This document shows positions 8,029-15,515 of a stretch of 27,223 nt of DNA, piece after piece; position 1 is the stretch's first letter, and every line of letters begins with the position of its first letter. The translations under genes were made by a program, and so were the position numbers. The stretch covers positions 1-27,223 of the forward strand of contig DASWKG010000130.1 of the NCBI GenBank assembly GCA_036396755.1. The letters run 5' to 3'. The notes beneath the pieces are model-generated. The model was not told the origin of the DNA. It worked only from the letters and a program-made list of their open reading frames with translations, and ran no database searches. The stretch is from DASWKG01 sp036396755. GTDB taxonomy: Bacteria; Actinomycetota; UBA4738; CALAEC01.

Positions 8029-8825
8029 CGGGCCTCCTCGGTCACGCGCGTGGCCTCGGCCACCACTTCGCCGATGCGCAGCGCACGGGTCGCGACGCCC
8101 TTCCTGCCGTGGAGGAAGAACTCGACGTTCCCCGACGGGCCCCGCAAAGACGAGCGGACGACCCCGAGCGCGCCGATCCCACACTCGGAGCACGCGACGG
8201 CCACGCGCTCGATCGACGCGGCCCACACGGCGGGGTCGCGCACCACCCCGCCTCCGCCGACGTCGTCGCGCGACGCCTCGAACTGGGGCTTCACGAGCAG
8301 CACCAGGTCGGCGTGCTCGGTCGAGGCGGCGGTCAGGGCGGGCAGCACCTTGGCGAGCGAGATGAACGAGAGGTCGGCGACCACCAGGTCGGGGGCGTAG
8401 GGCAGGTCGTCGCGTCCGATGCTCCGGACGTTGAAGCGCTCCATGAGGGTGACACGAGGGTCGGTCCGGAGCCGCCAGGCGAACTGCCCGTACCCCACGT
8501 CGACCGCCACGACGTGCGCGGCGCCGCCCTCGAGCAGCACGTCGGTGAACCCGCCCGTCCCCGCCCCCGCATCCAGGCACCGCCGGCCGGCCGGATCGAC
8601 CGCGAACGCCTCGATGGCCGGCGCGAGCTTCTCGCCGCCCCGCGACGCGTACCGGCGGGCCTCGCCGGCGACGCTGATGGCGTCGTCGGCGCCGACCAGC
8701 GACCCCGCCTTCGACGCGAGCGCGCCCCGGACGATCACCCGCCCGGCCACGATCGCGTCCTTGGCCTCGCTCCGCGTGGCGGCGAGGCCCCGCCGCACCA
8801 GCTCGGTGTCGAGCCTGCGCCTCAC
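8025..8825 (-). CDS. tlyA: TlyA-family rRNA 2'-O-methyltransferase / hemolysin-like protein
   Basis: A 266-residue protein with an N-terminal S4 RNA-binding domain (about 1-58: RRRLDTELVRRGLAATRSEAKDAIVAGRVIV) joined to a Rossmann methyltransferase. Seen: SRGGEKL around K66, the SAM motif CLDAGAGTGGFTDVLLEGG at 83-101, VVADLSFISL, LLVKPQFE and GNVEFFLHG, carrying the family's K-D-K-E residues. In mycobacteria TlyA methylates C1409 of 16S and C1920 of 23S rRNA, giving capreomycin sensitivity. The GTG start overlaps the stop of the small upstream gene (GTGA) and nadK starts on its own stop the same way. The 23S target base lies in the 20-nt exon between two introns in the rRNA gene of this window. 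Confidence 0.94.
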   Translation of the reverse strand: MRRRLDTELVRRGLAATRSEAKDAIVAGRVIVRGALASKAGSLVGADDAISVAGEARRYASRGGEKLAPAIEAFAVDPAGRRCLDAGAGTGGFTDVLLEGGAAHVVAVDVGYGQFAWRLRTDPRVTLMERFNVRSIGRDDLPYAPDLVVADLSFISLAKVLPALTAASTEHADLVLLVKPQFEASRDDVGGGGVVRDPAVWAASIERVAVACSECGIGALGVVRSSLRGPSGNVEFFLHGRKGVATRALRIGEVVAEATRVTEEAR

Positions 8826-9127
8826 GACCCCGGCCGGCGGGCCGTGCCGCGCTTCGCCGCGCGCTTCGGGGTGGCCGTGGTTCCGGGCTTCTTGCCGCGC
8901 GACGCAGCATCGGCCGGGGGCGCGTCGGCCTGCTTTCCCACCTGGCGCTCGAGCTGGCGCACCCGCTTCTTCAGCTCGGAGAGCTCCTCGCGGGTCACGA
9001 TCCCCATCGTCCGGAGCTGCTTGCGGACCTCCCGCCCCACGAGCGACGCCAGCCGCTCGGCGCGCTCCCGGGAGGACGAGAACGCCTCCATGCCCGCTCC
9101 GACGAGTTTGCGCACGGTCTCTTCCAT
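8822..9127 (-). CDS. Small phasin-like coiled-coil protein with basic Ala/Lys tail
   Basis: A 101-residue soluble protein. Residues 1-40 form an amphipathic helix (VRKLVGAGMEAFSSSRERAERLASLVGREVRKQL). A second helix with leucine heptads follows (TREELSELKKRVRQLERQVGK), then a disordered tail rich in Ala, Lys, Arg and Pro. This arrangement resembles phasin or polyhydroxyalkanoate-granule-associated proteins and small coiled-coil factors such as UbiK. The actual role is not known. Position directly before tlyA corresponds to the small gene Rv1693 in M. tuberculosis, though I cannot confirm homology. Its stop overlaps the tlyA GTG, so it probably leads a three-gene operon with tlyA and nadK. Confidence 0.75.
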   Translation of the reverse strand: MEETVRKLVGAGMEAFSSSRERAERLASLVGREVRKQLRTMGIVTREELSELKKRVRQLERQVGKQADAPPADAASRGKKPGTTATPKRAAKRGTARRPGS

Positions 9128-9136
9128 GGCTCGGCA

Positions 9137-9142
9137 AGCATA
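9137..9142 (-). promoter_or_regulatory. Candidate -10 box of the coiled-coil/tlyA/nadK operon
   Basis: GATATGCT on the minus strand stands 9 bases before the ATG at 9127, with no ribosome site between. The same motif and spacing precede the sigma factor gene. The -35 region is not recognisable. Confidence 0.4.
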
Positions 9143-9169
9143 TCCTCAGATCGACCACCACCCCGTTGG

Positions 9170-9175
9170 TATACT
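9170..9175 (+). promoter_or_regulatory. Candidate -10 box for the SCP2-hydrolase-rhomboid operon
   Basis: TATACT on the plus strand lies in the 90-base divergent gap. Transcription from about 9182 would leave a leader of some 36 bases ending in TGAGGAG, a good ribosome site 4 bases before the GTG at 9218. The -35 element is weak (TCGACC at 9151, too close for ideal spacing). Confidence 0.4.
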
Positions 9176-9217
9176 TCTCGTTGCCTTGTCTTCCCCTGCC
9201 GTTCACCTGAGGAGCCT

Positions 9218-9568
9218 GTGGCGAGCGAAGAAGAAGTAGAGGCGAGCCTGCGCAAGCTCATCGGCCGGCTGGGGGACGCCGATGAGGACGTCCGCGCATC
9301 CCTGCGCGAGTCGCTCCCCGAGCCCCGCACCCTCGTCCTGCACGTCACCGATCTCGATCGGTCGTACTGGACGCTGCTCGAGAGCGGGCGCATGGGCGAG
9401 CTGCAGACGGGCGACCCCGGCGACGCGCAGATCCGCATCTCCGCATCCTCGGACGAGCTGGTCGGGCTCATCGACGGGAACGGCCAGGTGTTCTCCGCCT
9501 TCCTGCTCGGGAAGATCCGCATCGAAGCGAGCTTCTCCGACATGCTGCAGCTGAGGAAGATGCTGTGA
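9218..9568 (+). CDS. SCP2-like sterol/lipid-carrier domain protein
   Basis: A 116-residue protein that looks like one small SCP2-type lipid-binding domain. Seen: a charged N-terminal helix (SEEEVEASLRKLIGRLGDADEDVRASLRESLP), then TLVLHVTDLDRSYWTLLESGRMGELQTGDPGDAQIRISASSDELVGLIDGNGQVFSAFLLGKIRIEASFSDMLQLRKML. The D-A-Q-I-R-I-S, D-E-L-V-x-L-I-D-G and F-L-x-G-K-I-R-I-E segments are the usual signature of the fold. The GTG start has a TGAGGAG ribosome site. The hydrolase gene follows after 22 bases, so the domain may carry a lipid or acyl group for it. The ligand is unknown. Confidence 0.8.
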   Translation: MASEEEVEASLRKLIGRLGDADEDVRASLRESLPEPRTLVLHVTDLDRSYWTLLESGRMGELQTGDPGDAQIRISASSDELVGLIDGNGQVFSAFLLGKIRIEASFSDMLQLRKML

Positions 9569-9590
9569 CGACCGACAGCGAGATCGCCTG

Positions 9591-10637
9591 ATGGCCGGAG
9601 GGCACCGCTTCCTCGGCCGGTCGCTCCGAAGCCTCGCCGGCACCGTGGCGGTGGGTCGCCTCGTGACGCGGATGGACGGCCGTCGCCCCGACCCCGCCGC
9701 GTCGGACCACCTCGGGGCGGTCCGCGGGGAGCCGCGCATGATCCGGGGGCCGCGCGCGTCGCGCCTGTACACCGAGTGGTTCCCGTCGACGACCGGCCGG
9801 CGCGGCACGATCGTGTTCACCCACGGGCTCTGCCTCACCGAGGCCGTGTGGCACTACCAGAAGCGGTACCTCGCCGGGAACGGGTTCGCGGTCGTGACGT
9901 GGGACCTGCCGGGTCACGGTCACAGCGACCCCATCGCCCCCGCCGAGCTGACCCAGGACCTGCTCACCGAGGCGCTCGCGCGCGTCGTCGACGAGTACGC
10001 GGACGACACCGGGGTCATCCACGTGGGGCACAGCCTCGGCGGGGTGGTCACGCTCAACTACCTGGCGCGGAACCCCGTCTCGGCCGAGAGCGCGCGCGGC
10101 GCCGTGCTCGTCTCCACCCCGATGCAGCACTTCGCGAACGCCGTCGCCGGGCGGTGGCCCGGGGCGGGCCTCGAGGCGAAGGCGCTCGGGCGGGTGCTGC
10201 AGTTCGCCGTGGAGAGCAGCGTCGTCGAGCGCTTCCTCGCGAGGGACGTGGGCAGCTCGACCTCGGGCGTGTCCTACCGGGTGATCCGCGTCGGGTTCGG
10301 GCGCAACGCGTCGCCCACCCAGATCCGCTTCATCCGCGACGTGATCGCCTCGGTACCCCCGAAGGTACGCGCGGCCGCGTACCGATTGCTCACCGGCTAC
10401 GACATCCGCCCGCTCCTGCCCGACATCAAGGTCCCCGCCCTCGTCATGATCGGCAAGCGCGACCGGCTCGTGGATCCCTCCGAGTCCGAGACCCTCGCCT
10501 CGCACCTCCCGAACGCGAAGACCCTCGTGCTGGACGACGCCGGCCACGCCGCCTTCATGGAGGTGCCCAACCGCTTCAACGAGATCGTCCGGACGTTCGC
10601 CGAGCGTCACCTCGCCGCCCGGCGGCACTCGGCGTGA
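9591..10637 (+). CDS. Alpha/beta hydrolase (lipase/esterase type)
   Basis: A 348-residue alpha/beta-hydrolase with a complete triad. The nucleophile elbow is GHSLGG with S148, the acid is D291 in MIGKRDRLV, and the base is H319 in DDAGHAAFMEVP. The oxyanion-hole region is VFTHGLCLTEAVWHYQ, and WDLPGHGHSD is the standard second-strand motif. About 60 residues precede the core and may be a membrane-proximal or cap element; no signal peptide is evident. A lid domain is likely at 180-260. It sits between an SCP2-like protein and a rhomboid protease, and its stop overlaps the rhomboid GTG. A lipid or ester substrate is plausible but not shown. Confidence 0.88.
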   Translation: MAGGHRFLGRSLRSLAGTVAVGRLVTRMDGRRPDPAASDHLGAVRGEPRMIRGPRASRLYTEWFPSTTGRRGTIVFTHGLCLTEAVWHYQKRYLAGNGFAVVTWDLPGHGHSDPIAPAELTQDLLTEALARVVDEYADDTGVIHVGHSLGGVVTLNYLARNPVSAESARGAVLVSTPMQHFANAVAGRWPGAGLEAKALGRVLQFAVESSVVERFLARDVGSSTSGVSYRVIRVGFGRNASPTQIRFIRDVIASVPPKVRAAAYRLLTGYDIRPLLPDIKVPALVMIGKRDRLVDPSESETLASHLPNAKTLVLDDAGHAAFMEVPNRFNEIVRTFAERHLAARRHSA

Positions 10638-11347
10638 TCCCGATACGCGACGCGAACCCGACGACCCGACGCGCCTACGTCACCTACGGCCTCGTCGCCC
10701 TCAACGTCGCCGCATTCGTCCTGTGGCAGCCGCTCACGGGGACCCCGAACGACCAGGCCAGGTTCTTCTACTGCTACGGCTCGATCCCCAAGGAGGTCCT
10801 CAGCTTCGAGCCCCTCCGCGACGTGGCGATCATCTGCGGCGGCAAGTCGGTCGTCTTCTCGCTCTTCGCATCGATGTTCATCCACGGCGGCTGGCTGCAC
10901 CTCGGCGGGAACATGCTGTTCCTGTGGATCTTCGGCAACAACGTCGAGGACCGCATGGGGCCCGTCGCCTACCTCGCCTTCTACCTGTTCGCCGGTCTCG
11001 TCGCGACCTACGCGCAGGTGGCCACCGACCCGTCGTCGACGATCCCGCAGATCGGGGCCTCGGGCGCGATCGCCGGCGTGCTCGGCGCCTACCTCGTGCT
11101 GTTCCCGCACGCGCGGGTGCTGACGCTCGTGATCTTCTTCTTCATCACCATGGTCGAGCTTCCCGCGGTCGTCGTCCTCGGGCTGTGGTTCGTGCTCCAG
11201 GCCTTCCAGGGGGTCGGCGAGCTCGGCGCGGGCGCGGCCGGCGGCGTGGCGTGGTTCGCGCACATCGGTGGCTTCCTCGCCGGGGTGGTGATCGCGTTCC
11301 TCTTCTACCGAAGACCGACCGCCGCCCCGCGCTACCTCAGCCCCTGA
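10634..11347 (+). CDS. Rhomboid family intramembrane serine protease
   Basis: A 237-residue polytopic membrane protein of the rhomboid family, which cuts membrane-spanning substrates. Seen: SMFIHGGWLHLGGNMLFLWIFGNNVEDRMG (the H-x-x-x-N oxyanion helix), IGASGAIAGVLGAY with the catalytic Ser at about residue 143, and WFAHIGGFLAGVVIAFLF with the catalytic His at about 210. Six or seven membrane segments are expected. I chose the GTG at 10634, whose GTGA overlaps the hydrolase stop and gives VIPIRDANPTTRRAYVTYGLVALNV, the common rhomboid start. The longer open frame upstream is a shadow of the hydrolase gene. Its last 11 bases overlap the tail of the HAD-GNAT gene on the other strand. The substrate is unknown. 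Confidence 0.93.
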   Translation: MIPIRDANPTTRRAYVTYGLVALNVAAFVLWQPLTGTPNDQARFFYCYGSIPKEVLSFEPLRDVAIICGGKSVVFSLFASMFIHGGWLHLGGNMLFLWIFGNNVEDRMGPVAYLAFYLFAGLVATYAQVATDPSSTIPQIGASGAIAGVLGAYLVLFPHARVLTLVIFFFITMVELPAVVVLGLWFVLQAFQGVGELGAGAAGGVAWFAHIGGFLAGVVIAFLFYRRPTAAPRYLSP

Positions 11348-12539
11348 CCGGCCGGGCCATGGCGACGGCGGCGTCCGAGCACGCCGTGGTGCGCTCGGTC
11401 ACCCAGCCCGGCAGCGAGTCCCGTTCGACGGGCTCGAACCCGAGACGCCCGAAGAACCCGTCCGCTTCCTCGGTCAGCAGGTAGCCCCGACCGGCCCCGC
11501 CGCGAGCCGCGCGGCCCCACGCGGCGCCGACCAACAGGGTCCCCACCTCCCGGCCCCGCGCCTCGGCCCGCACGGCCACCGAGTGCAGGTACGCGTCGCC
11601 GCCCCGCACGACGACCGACGCGGTGCCGGTCACCCGGTGCTCGCCGGCGACCAGCGTGACGCCCTCGCTCGGCTCGGCGATGAGCCCCGCGTCACCCAGC
11701 AATCGGGACACGTCGTCGCCCTCGCGCGCCTCGCGGACGCGGGTCACGAACGATGGCTCGAGCACGCCACCGAGATCCGCCGCCACCGCGACCGGGAGCG
11801 CGGTGGCGTCGAGCAGGTCGGCCCGCCCCCCCGCGCCGGAGAGAACGAGGAGCGCGTCGAGCCCGGCGCGCTCTGCGCCGGCGACGTCGGTCTCGATCCG
11901 ATCGCCGACGACGAGCGCATCGCGGGTTCCCGCGCGCGCCAGCGCCGTCTCGAACAGAGGCCCCTGGGGCTTCCCCGCCGACTCCGCCCGTCGCCCGGTC
12001 GCCGTCTCGATCGCGGCCACCAGCGCCCCGGCGCCCGGCCAGAGCTCCCCTCCCGGCGCGGGGTACGACGCGTCGGTGTTCGTCGCCACGAACCTCGCCC
12101 CGCGCTGCACGTGCACGGCCGCCTCCCGGAGCTTGTCGTAGTCGGCGCTCAGATCCCATCCCACGACCACGACGTCCACCTTCGACGCCCCGGGAGCGGC
12201 GACGCGCAGACCGGCGGCCGCGAGGGCCGCCGTGACGCCCTCCTCCCCCACCACGAAGGCCGAGGCGCCGGGCATCTCCGCGGCGATGAGGGACGCGGCG
12301 GCCTGCGCCGAGGTCACGACGTCGTCGGGGGCGGCCTCGACGCCCAGCCCGGCGAGCTTCCCCGCCACCTGCGCGGGCGTGCGCGCGGAGTTGTTCGTGA
12401 GGAAGACCACCCGGCGCCCGCGGTCACGCAGGGCCGCCACGGCGCTCACCGCGCCCGGGATCGCCTCGTCGCCGCGGTAGACGACGCCGTCGAGGTCGAG
12501 GAGGAAGGCCGCGTAGCGATCGGCGAGCGGGGCGGTCAC
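11337..12539 (-). CDS. HAD phosphatase (NagD/PGP type) fused to a C-terminal GNAT-like domain
   Basis: A 400-residue two-domain protein. The N-terminal 260 residues are a HAD hydrolase. The nucleophile motif is LLDLDGVVYRGD (D15, D17), then FLTNNSARTPAQVAGKLAGLG, VVVVGWDLSADYDKL and ATNTDASYP in the cap. GKPQGPLFETAL carries the motif III Lys, and VVGDRIETDVAGAERAGLDALLVLSG is motif IV. The C-terminal 140 residues resemble a GNAT fold (YLHSVAVRAEARGREVGTLLVGAAWGRAARGG, FFGRLGFEPVERDSLPGWV). The same architecture is known for Rv1692, a glycerol-3-phosphate phosphatase of M. tuberculosis that recycles glycerophospholipid breakdown products. The GTG start overlaps the TPR gene stop (GTGA). The tail overlaps rhomboid by 11 bases. 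Function is inferred from that homologue. Confidence 0.88.
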   Translation of the reverse strand: MTAPLADRYAAFLLDLDGVVYRGDEAIPGAVSAVAALRDRGRRVVFLTNNSARTPAQVAGKLAGLGVEAAPDDVVTSAQAAASLIAAEMPGASAFVVGEEGVTAALAAAGLRVAAPGASKVDVVVVGWDLSADYDKLREAAVHVQRGARFVATNTDASYPAPGGELWPGAGALVAAIETATGRRAESAGKPQGPLFETALARAGTRDALVVGDRIETDVAGAERAGLDALLVLSGAGGRADLLDATALPVAVAADLGGVLEPSFVTRVREAREGDDVSRLLGDAGLIAEPSEGVTLVAGEHRVTGTASVVVRGGDAYLHSVAVRAEARGREVGTLLVGAAWGRAARGGAGRGYLLTEEADGFFGRLGFEPVERDSLPGWVTERTTACSDAAVAMARPVRG

Positions 12540-12889
12540 GACACCAGGCGATCGAGGGCCCGCCGGTACTCCTCGCGCGGCGACATCGCAACGGCCAGCT
12601 TGAGGTGGGCGATCGCGCGGGTCCGCTGTCCGGTCCGCGAGCAGGCGAGCCCGAGCGCGAAGTGCGCGTAGTCGTCGGCGGGGCTGAGCGCCACCACCTT
12701 CGCGAACTCGCGGCGAGCCCGGTGCCACTGCCCCACGTGCGAGAGCGCTCGTCCGAGGGCCTCGCGGATCGATGCCTTCTCGGGCTCGAGCAGCTTCGCC
12801 CGCTCGAGGAGCAGGATGGCCTGGTGCGGGTGCCCGGAGTCGAGGAACTCCATGCCGCGGGCGAGCAGCTGGTAGGCCGACTCCGTCAT
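12536..12889 (-). CDS. Small tetratricopeptide-repeat protein
   Basis: A 117-residue all-helical protein with about three TPR-type repeats: AYQLLARGMEFLDSGHPHQAILLLERAKLLEPEKASIREALGRALSHVGQWHRARREFAKVVALSPADDYAHFALGLACSRTGQRTRAIAHLKLAVAMSPRE. TPR proteins act as protein-binding scaffolds, and no partner can be named. The frame is open to 12949, but I chose the ATG at 12889. It has GAGAGGA 8 bases upstream, and the extra residues overlap the divergent DUF1015 promoter. It is coupled to the HAD-GNAT gene by a GTGA overlap; in M. tuberculosis, Rv1691 before the Rv1692 phosphatase is, as I recall, also a TPR protein. Confidence 0.85.
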   Translation of the reverse strand: MTESAYQLLARGMEFLDSGHPHQAILLLERAKLLEPEKASIREALGRALSHVGQWHRARREFAKVVALSPADDYAHFALGLACSRTGQRTRAIAHLKLAVAMSPREEYRRALDRLVS

Positions 12890-12929
12890 CGATCCGTCCT
12901 CTCGCTCACCGCCCGCCCCCGATGGTCCG

Positions 12930-12935
12930 TACAAT
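12930..12935 (+). promoter_or_regulatory. -10 box (TACAAT) for a probably leaderless DUF1015 transcript
   Basis: TACAAT ends 7 bases before the GTG at 12943. This is where transcription should begin, so the mRNA probably starts at or next to the start codon. The in-frame ATG at 12934 lies inside the box itself and is therefore unlikely. A -35 element is not clear in this short divergent gap. Confidence 0.5.
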
Positions 12936-12942
12936 GCCCCTC

Positions 12943-14112
12943 GTGCCAACGGTCTCGCCGTTCGACGGCCTGCTCTTCGATCCCGCGGTGGTCGGCGACG
13001 TCGGTGCCGCGACGGCGCCGCCCTACGACGTGATCCTCGCCGACGAGCTGTCCCGGTTCCAGCAGGCCAGCCCGCACAGCATCACCCGCGTCGACCTCAC
13101 GTTCCGCGACGGCGAGTCGACCACTCCCGACCAGTATACGAGGGCGGGTCGGATCCTCCGCGGGTGGATCGACGAGGGCGCCCTGGCCCCCGTGGGGCGG
13201 CCCGTGTTCTTCGTCCAGGAGATGCGGTTCTCCTATCGGGGAGAGGAGCGGGCGATCCGCGGCGTGATCGCCGAGGTCGAGCTGCACCCCTGGGGCGGCC
13301 CGATCATCCCGCACGAGCGCACGATGCCCGGCCCGATCGAGGACCGCCTGTCGCTGATGCGCACCACGCACGCCAACGTCTCCCCGATCTACTCGGTCGT
13401 CGCCGGCCCCGCAGCCCCGCAGACCGAGCTCATCGGACGGGCCGTGGTGCGCGAGCCGGACCTCGAGGTGCTCGACGAGCGAGGGGTGCTGCACCGGCTG
13501 TGGGTCGAGGACGACTCCCCCGCGCTGTCGGCCTGGTACGCCGAGCAGACGCTGCTCATCGCCGACGGCCACCACCGCTACCAGACGGCGCTGAACTACC
13601 GCGAGGAGATGCACGAGTCCCACGGTCCGGGCCCGTGGGACTCGGTGATGATGCTCCTGGTCGACGCGACCACCGAGGACCCGCCGATCCTGCCGATCCA
13701 CCGCGTCGTGAGCACCGGGAGCCTGCCCGAGCTTCCCGGCCACCTCGTCCGCGACCTCGGCGAGGTCCTCGCGACGCTGGTCGAGGACGACCTTCGCTTC
13801 GGCGCCGCGTTCATGCGCGACGGCGACCTGCACCATCTCATCGGGCGCCTCGAGGGCGAGCCGCCCACGGTCCGGGCCCTCCACACGAACCTCCTCGACG
13901 ACCTGCCCGACGTGAAGGAGGTGCGCTTCGTGCCCGACGCCGTCGTCGCCGAGGACGCCGTCCGCCACGGCGACGCCCAGCTCGCGCTCTTCCTCCCCCC
14001 CGCGCGGGTCGCCAACGTCCGGGCCGTTATCGACCGAGGCGAGCGCCTGCCCCAGAAGAGCACCTACTTCTGGCCCAAGGCGCGCACCGGCCTCGTCGTC
14101 CGGCCCCTCTGA
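12943..14112 (+). CDS. DUF1015 family protein
   Basis: A 389-residue cytosolic protein of the DUF1015 family, which has no agreed function. Family marks are the opening VPTVSPFDGLLFDP, then APPYDVI, RFQQASPHSITRVDL, HERTMPGPIEDRLSLMRTTHANVSPIYSVV and the almost invariant ADGHHRYQTALNYREE near residue 207-222. It ends LPQKSTYFWPKARTGLVVRPL, also typical. The His-rich centre suggests metal or phosphate chemistry, but this is a guess. I chose the GTG at 12943 from the -10 spacing and the family start. ATG codons at 12922 and 12934 are alternatives. It appears to be a single-gene unit with a GC hairpin directly after the stop. Confidence 0.85.
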   Translation: MPTVSPFDGLLFDPAVVGDVGAATAPPYDVILADELSRFQQASPHSITRVDLTFRDGESTTPDQYTRAGRILRGWIDEGALAPVGRPVFFVQEMRFSYRGEERAIRGVIAEVELHPWGGPIIPHERTMPGPIEDRLSLMRTTHANVSPIYSVVAGPAAPQTELIGRAVVREPDLEVLDERGVLHRLWVEDDSPALSAWYAEQTLLIADGHHRYQTALNYREEMHESHGPGPWDSVMMLLVDATTEDPPILPIHRVVSTGSLPELPGHLVRDLGEVLATLVEDDLRFGAAFMRDGDLHHLIGRLEGEPPTVRALHTNLLDDLPDVKEVRFVPDAVVAEDAVRHGDAQLALFLPPARVANVRAVIDRGERLPQKSTYFWPKARTGLVVRPL

Positions 14113-14129
14113 GCCGGGAAGGACCCGGC
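14113..14129 (+). terminator. GC-rich hairpin after the DUF1015 gene (possible terminator)
   Basis: GCCGGG and CCCGGC pair perfectly around a 5-base loop directly after the stop codon. There is no T-run. Such hairpins without a U-tract are proposed as terminators in high-GC bacteria, so the call is tentative. Confidence 0.4.
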
Positions 14130-14297
14130 CCCCGCCGACCGGCGTCCGGTTCGTCCGGTTTCGAGTCCCCCGGACGGGGGAAGGAGTCCAAGGGCGCCGG
14201 GGCGAATACCTACAGCGGGGGCGGTTCCGTCGTCCCCGGCAATTCCACGAGATGACGGGTACCATGACGCGATGACGAAGCGGAGGAGAAGCCCGCG
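14130..14297 (+). promoter_or_regulatory. Leader/promoter region of the secreted protein-ABC transporter operon
   Basis: This gap of 168 bases holds a second hairpin (CCCCCGGACGGGGG region near 14166-14179) and a TACCAT -10-like box at 14260-14265. Next come a 9-codon frame from the ATG at 14272 (MTKRRRSPR) whose TGA overlaps the next gene's ATG, and a very strong ribosome site GGAGGAG at 14282-14288, 9 bases before that ATG. No known riboswitch fold was recognised. Confidence 0.35.
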
Positions 14298-15515
14298 ATG
14301 ATCACGACCACCCGACGCGCCCTGACGGTCCTCGCCGCGGCGGGCATGCTGCTCGCCGTCGCCCCCTCGGCCCATGCCGCCTCCTCGGCGAAGGCGACGG
14401 TCGAGGGCACCAACTGGTTCTGGCGCTCGCAGAACCGGACCACGATCAGCGAAGAGACGGGCGAGTCCTGCCCGCCCGAGGCCCCGGTCTGCCCCGACCC
14501 GCAGGTCGGGCTCCGCAACACCCATTCGAAGGGCGCCCTCCCCGTGCAGATCCTCGACGGCAAGGAGGAGAAGATCTCCGCGGTGAACTTCGACCTCTCG
14601 TTCATCCCGGTCCAGGGCGCCGTGATCGAGGAGTTCACCTTCACGGTCATCGAGTCGGCCGACCCTCAGGACCAAGCCCAGACGCTGAACGCGGGCGGCA
14701 AGACCGTCCTCGCCTGCCTCCTCACCGACAGCTTCGCCGACTCCGAGGACGGAGCCGACGAGTTCGAGCTGGCGCCCAAGTACGACTGCGAGGCGGCGTC
14801 GGTCGAGGGCGAGCGCGACGCCGAGGCCGGCCTGTGGAAGTTCGACATCACCGACATGGTTCAGGACTGGGGCGCGGACCCGCTGTCCGCGAACGGCGTC
14901 ATGCTGGTCGGGTCGCAGAAGGACGAGAACTGGCAGGTGGTGCTGAAGGGACCGCGCCGCGACGACCCGACGACCGCGGAGGTCGACGAGGAGAAGGAGA
15001 ACGCGAAGAACATCCAGGCGTCGGTCGTCTACACGCCGAACGAGGAGCCCGCCGACACCGTCCCAGATGCCCCCGATGACGGAGGCATACCGCCCACGAC
15101 TCCCACCTTCCCGACGACCACCACCACCGACATCCCCACCTTCGGGACCGATGACGGGACCTTCGGGGCCGACACCACGCCCGCCACCGACGTCACCCCC
15201 ACCGAGGTCCCCGGGACCGAGGCGGCAGGAACGGACACGGCGGCGCCCGCCGACAGCGGCCCGGAGACGCCCGGCTACGTGTGGGCCCTCATCCCGCTCG
15301 GGCTCGTCGCCTTCGCGCTCGTGCGGAACTCGTTCGCCGAGCCGGTCGCCATCCGCCGGCCGGACGGCGTGGTCGCGATGATCCGCCGCCAGAACGCGGA
15401 CCGCCGGGGCGACTCCGGCGCCGACGCGGAGGGCCCCTTCGCCGGCTTCAAGCGCTTCTTCAGCAAGACCGGCCGCGGCCTGAAGCGGGCCGCGACCAAA
15501 CGGAGCGGCTCGTGA
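14298..15515 (+). CDS. Secreted, C-terminally membrane-anchored protein with a DNRLRE-like domain
   Basis: A 405-residue surface protein of unknown role. Residues 1-27 are a Sec signal peptide with an AHA cleavage site. An outside domain follows at about 28-250 with four cysteines (59, 66, 141, 165). Its stretch FDITDMVQDWGADPLSANGVMLVG resembles the end of DNRLRE-type adhesive domains (V/I-T-D-x-V-Q-x-W...G-x-x-L). Residues 252-325 are a Thr/Pro/Asp-rich linker. A membrane helix (GYVWALIPLGLVAFALV, 327-343) and a basic cytoplasmic tail complete it. The binding lipoprotein gene starts on its stop (GTGA), so it is likely translated together with the transporter. It could hold or present ligand at the envelope, but that is inference. 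No clear family name can be given. Confidence 0.75.
   Translation: MITTTRRALTVLAAAGMLLAVAPSAHAASSAKATVEGTNWFWRSQNRTTISEETGESCPPEAPVCPDPQVGLRNTHSKGALPVQILDGKEEKISAVNFDLSFIPVQGAVIEEFTFTVIESADPQDQAQTLNAGGKTVLACLLTDSFADSEDGADEFELAPKYDCEAASVEGERDAEAGLWKFDITDMVQDWGADPLSANGVMLVGSQKDENWQVVLKGPRRDDPTTAEVDEEKENAKNIQASVVYTPNEEPADTVPDAPDDGGIPPTTPTFPTTTTTDIPTFGTDDGTFGADTTPATDVTPTEVPGTEAAGTDTAAPADSGPETPGYVWALIPLGLVAFALVRNSFAEPVAIRRPDGVVAMIRRQNADRRGDSGADAEGPFAGFKRFFSKTGRGLKRAATKRSGS

Noticed and set aside
7192..8910. Long frame of 572 residues including nadK.
   Set aside because: Only the part from the GTG at 8028 is NadK; the rest is antisense or out-of-frame sequence of tlyA.
14150..14180. A T-arm-like string (TTTCGAGTCC with flanking pairs) suggesting a tRNA end.
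   Set aside because: No acceptor, D-arm or anticodon arm can be built upstream; it is a GC hairpin region.
14130..14297. Possible riboswitch before the secreted-protein/ABC operon.
   Set aside because: Hairpins are present but no conserved core of a known class could be recognised by eye.
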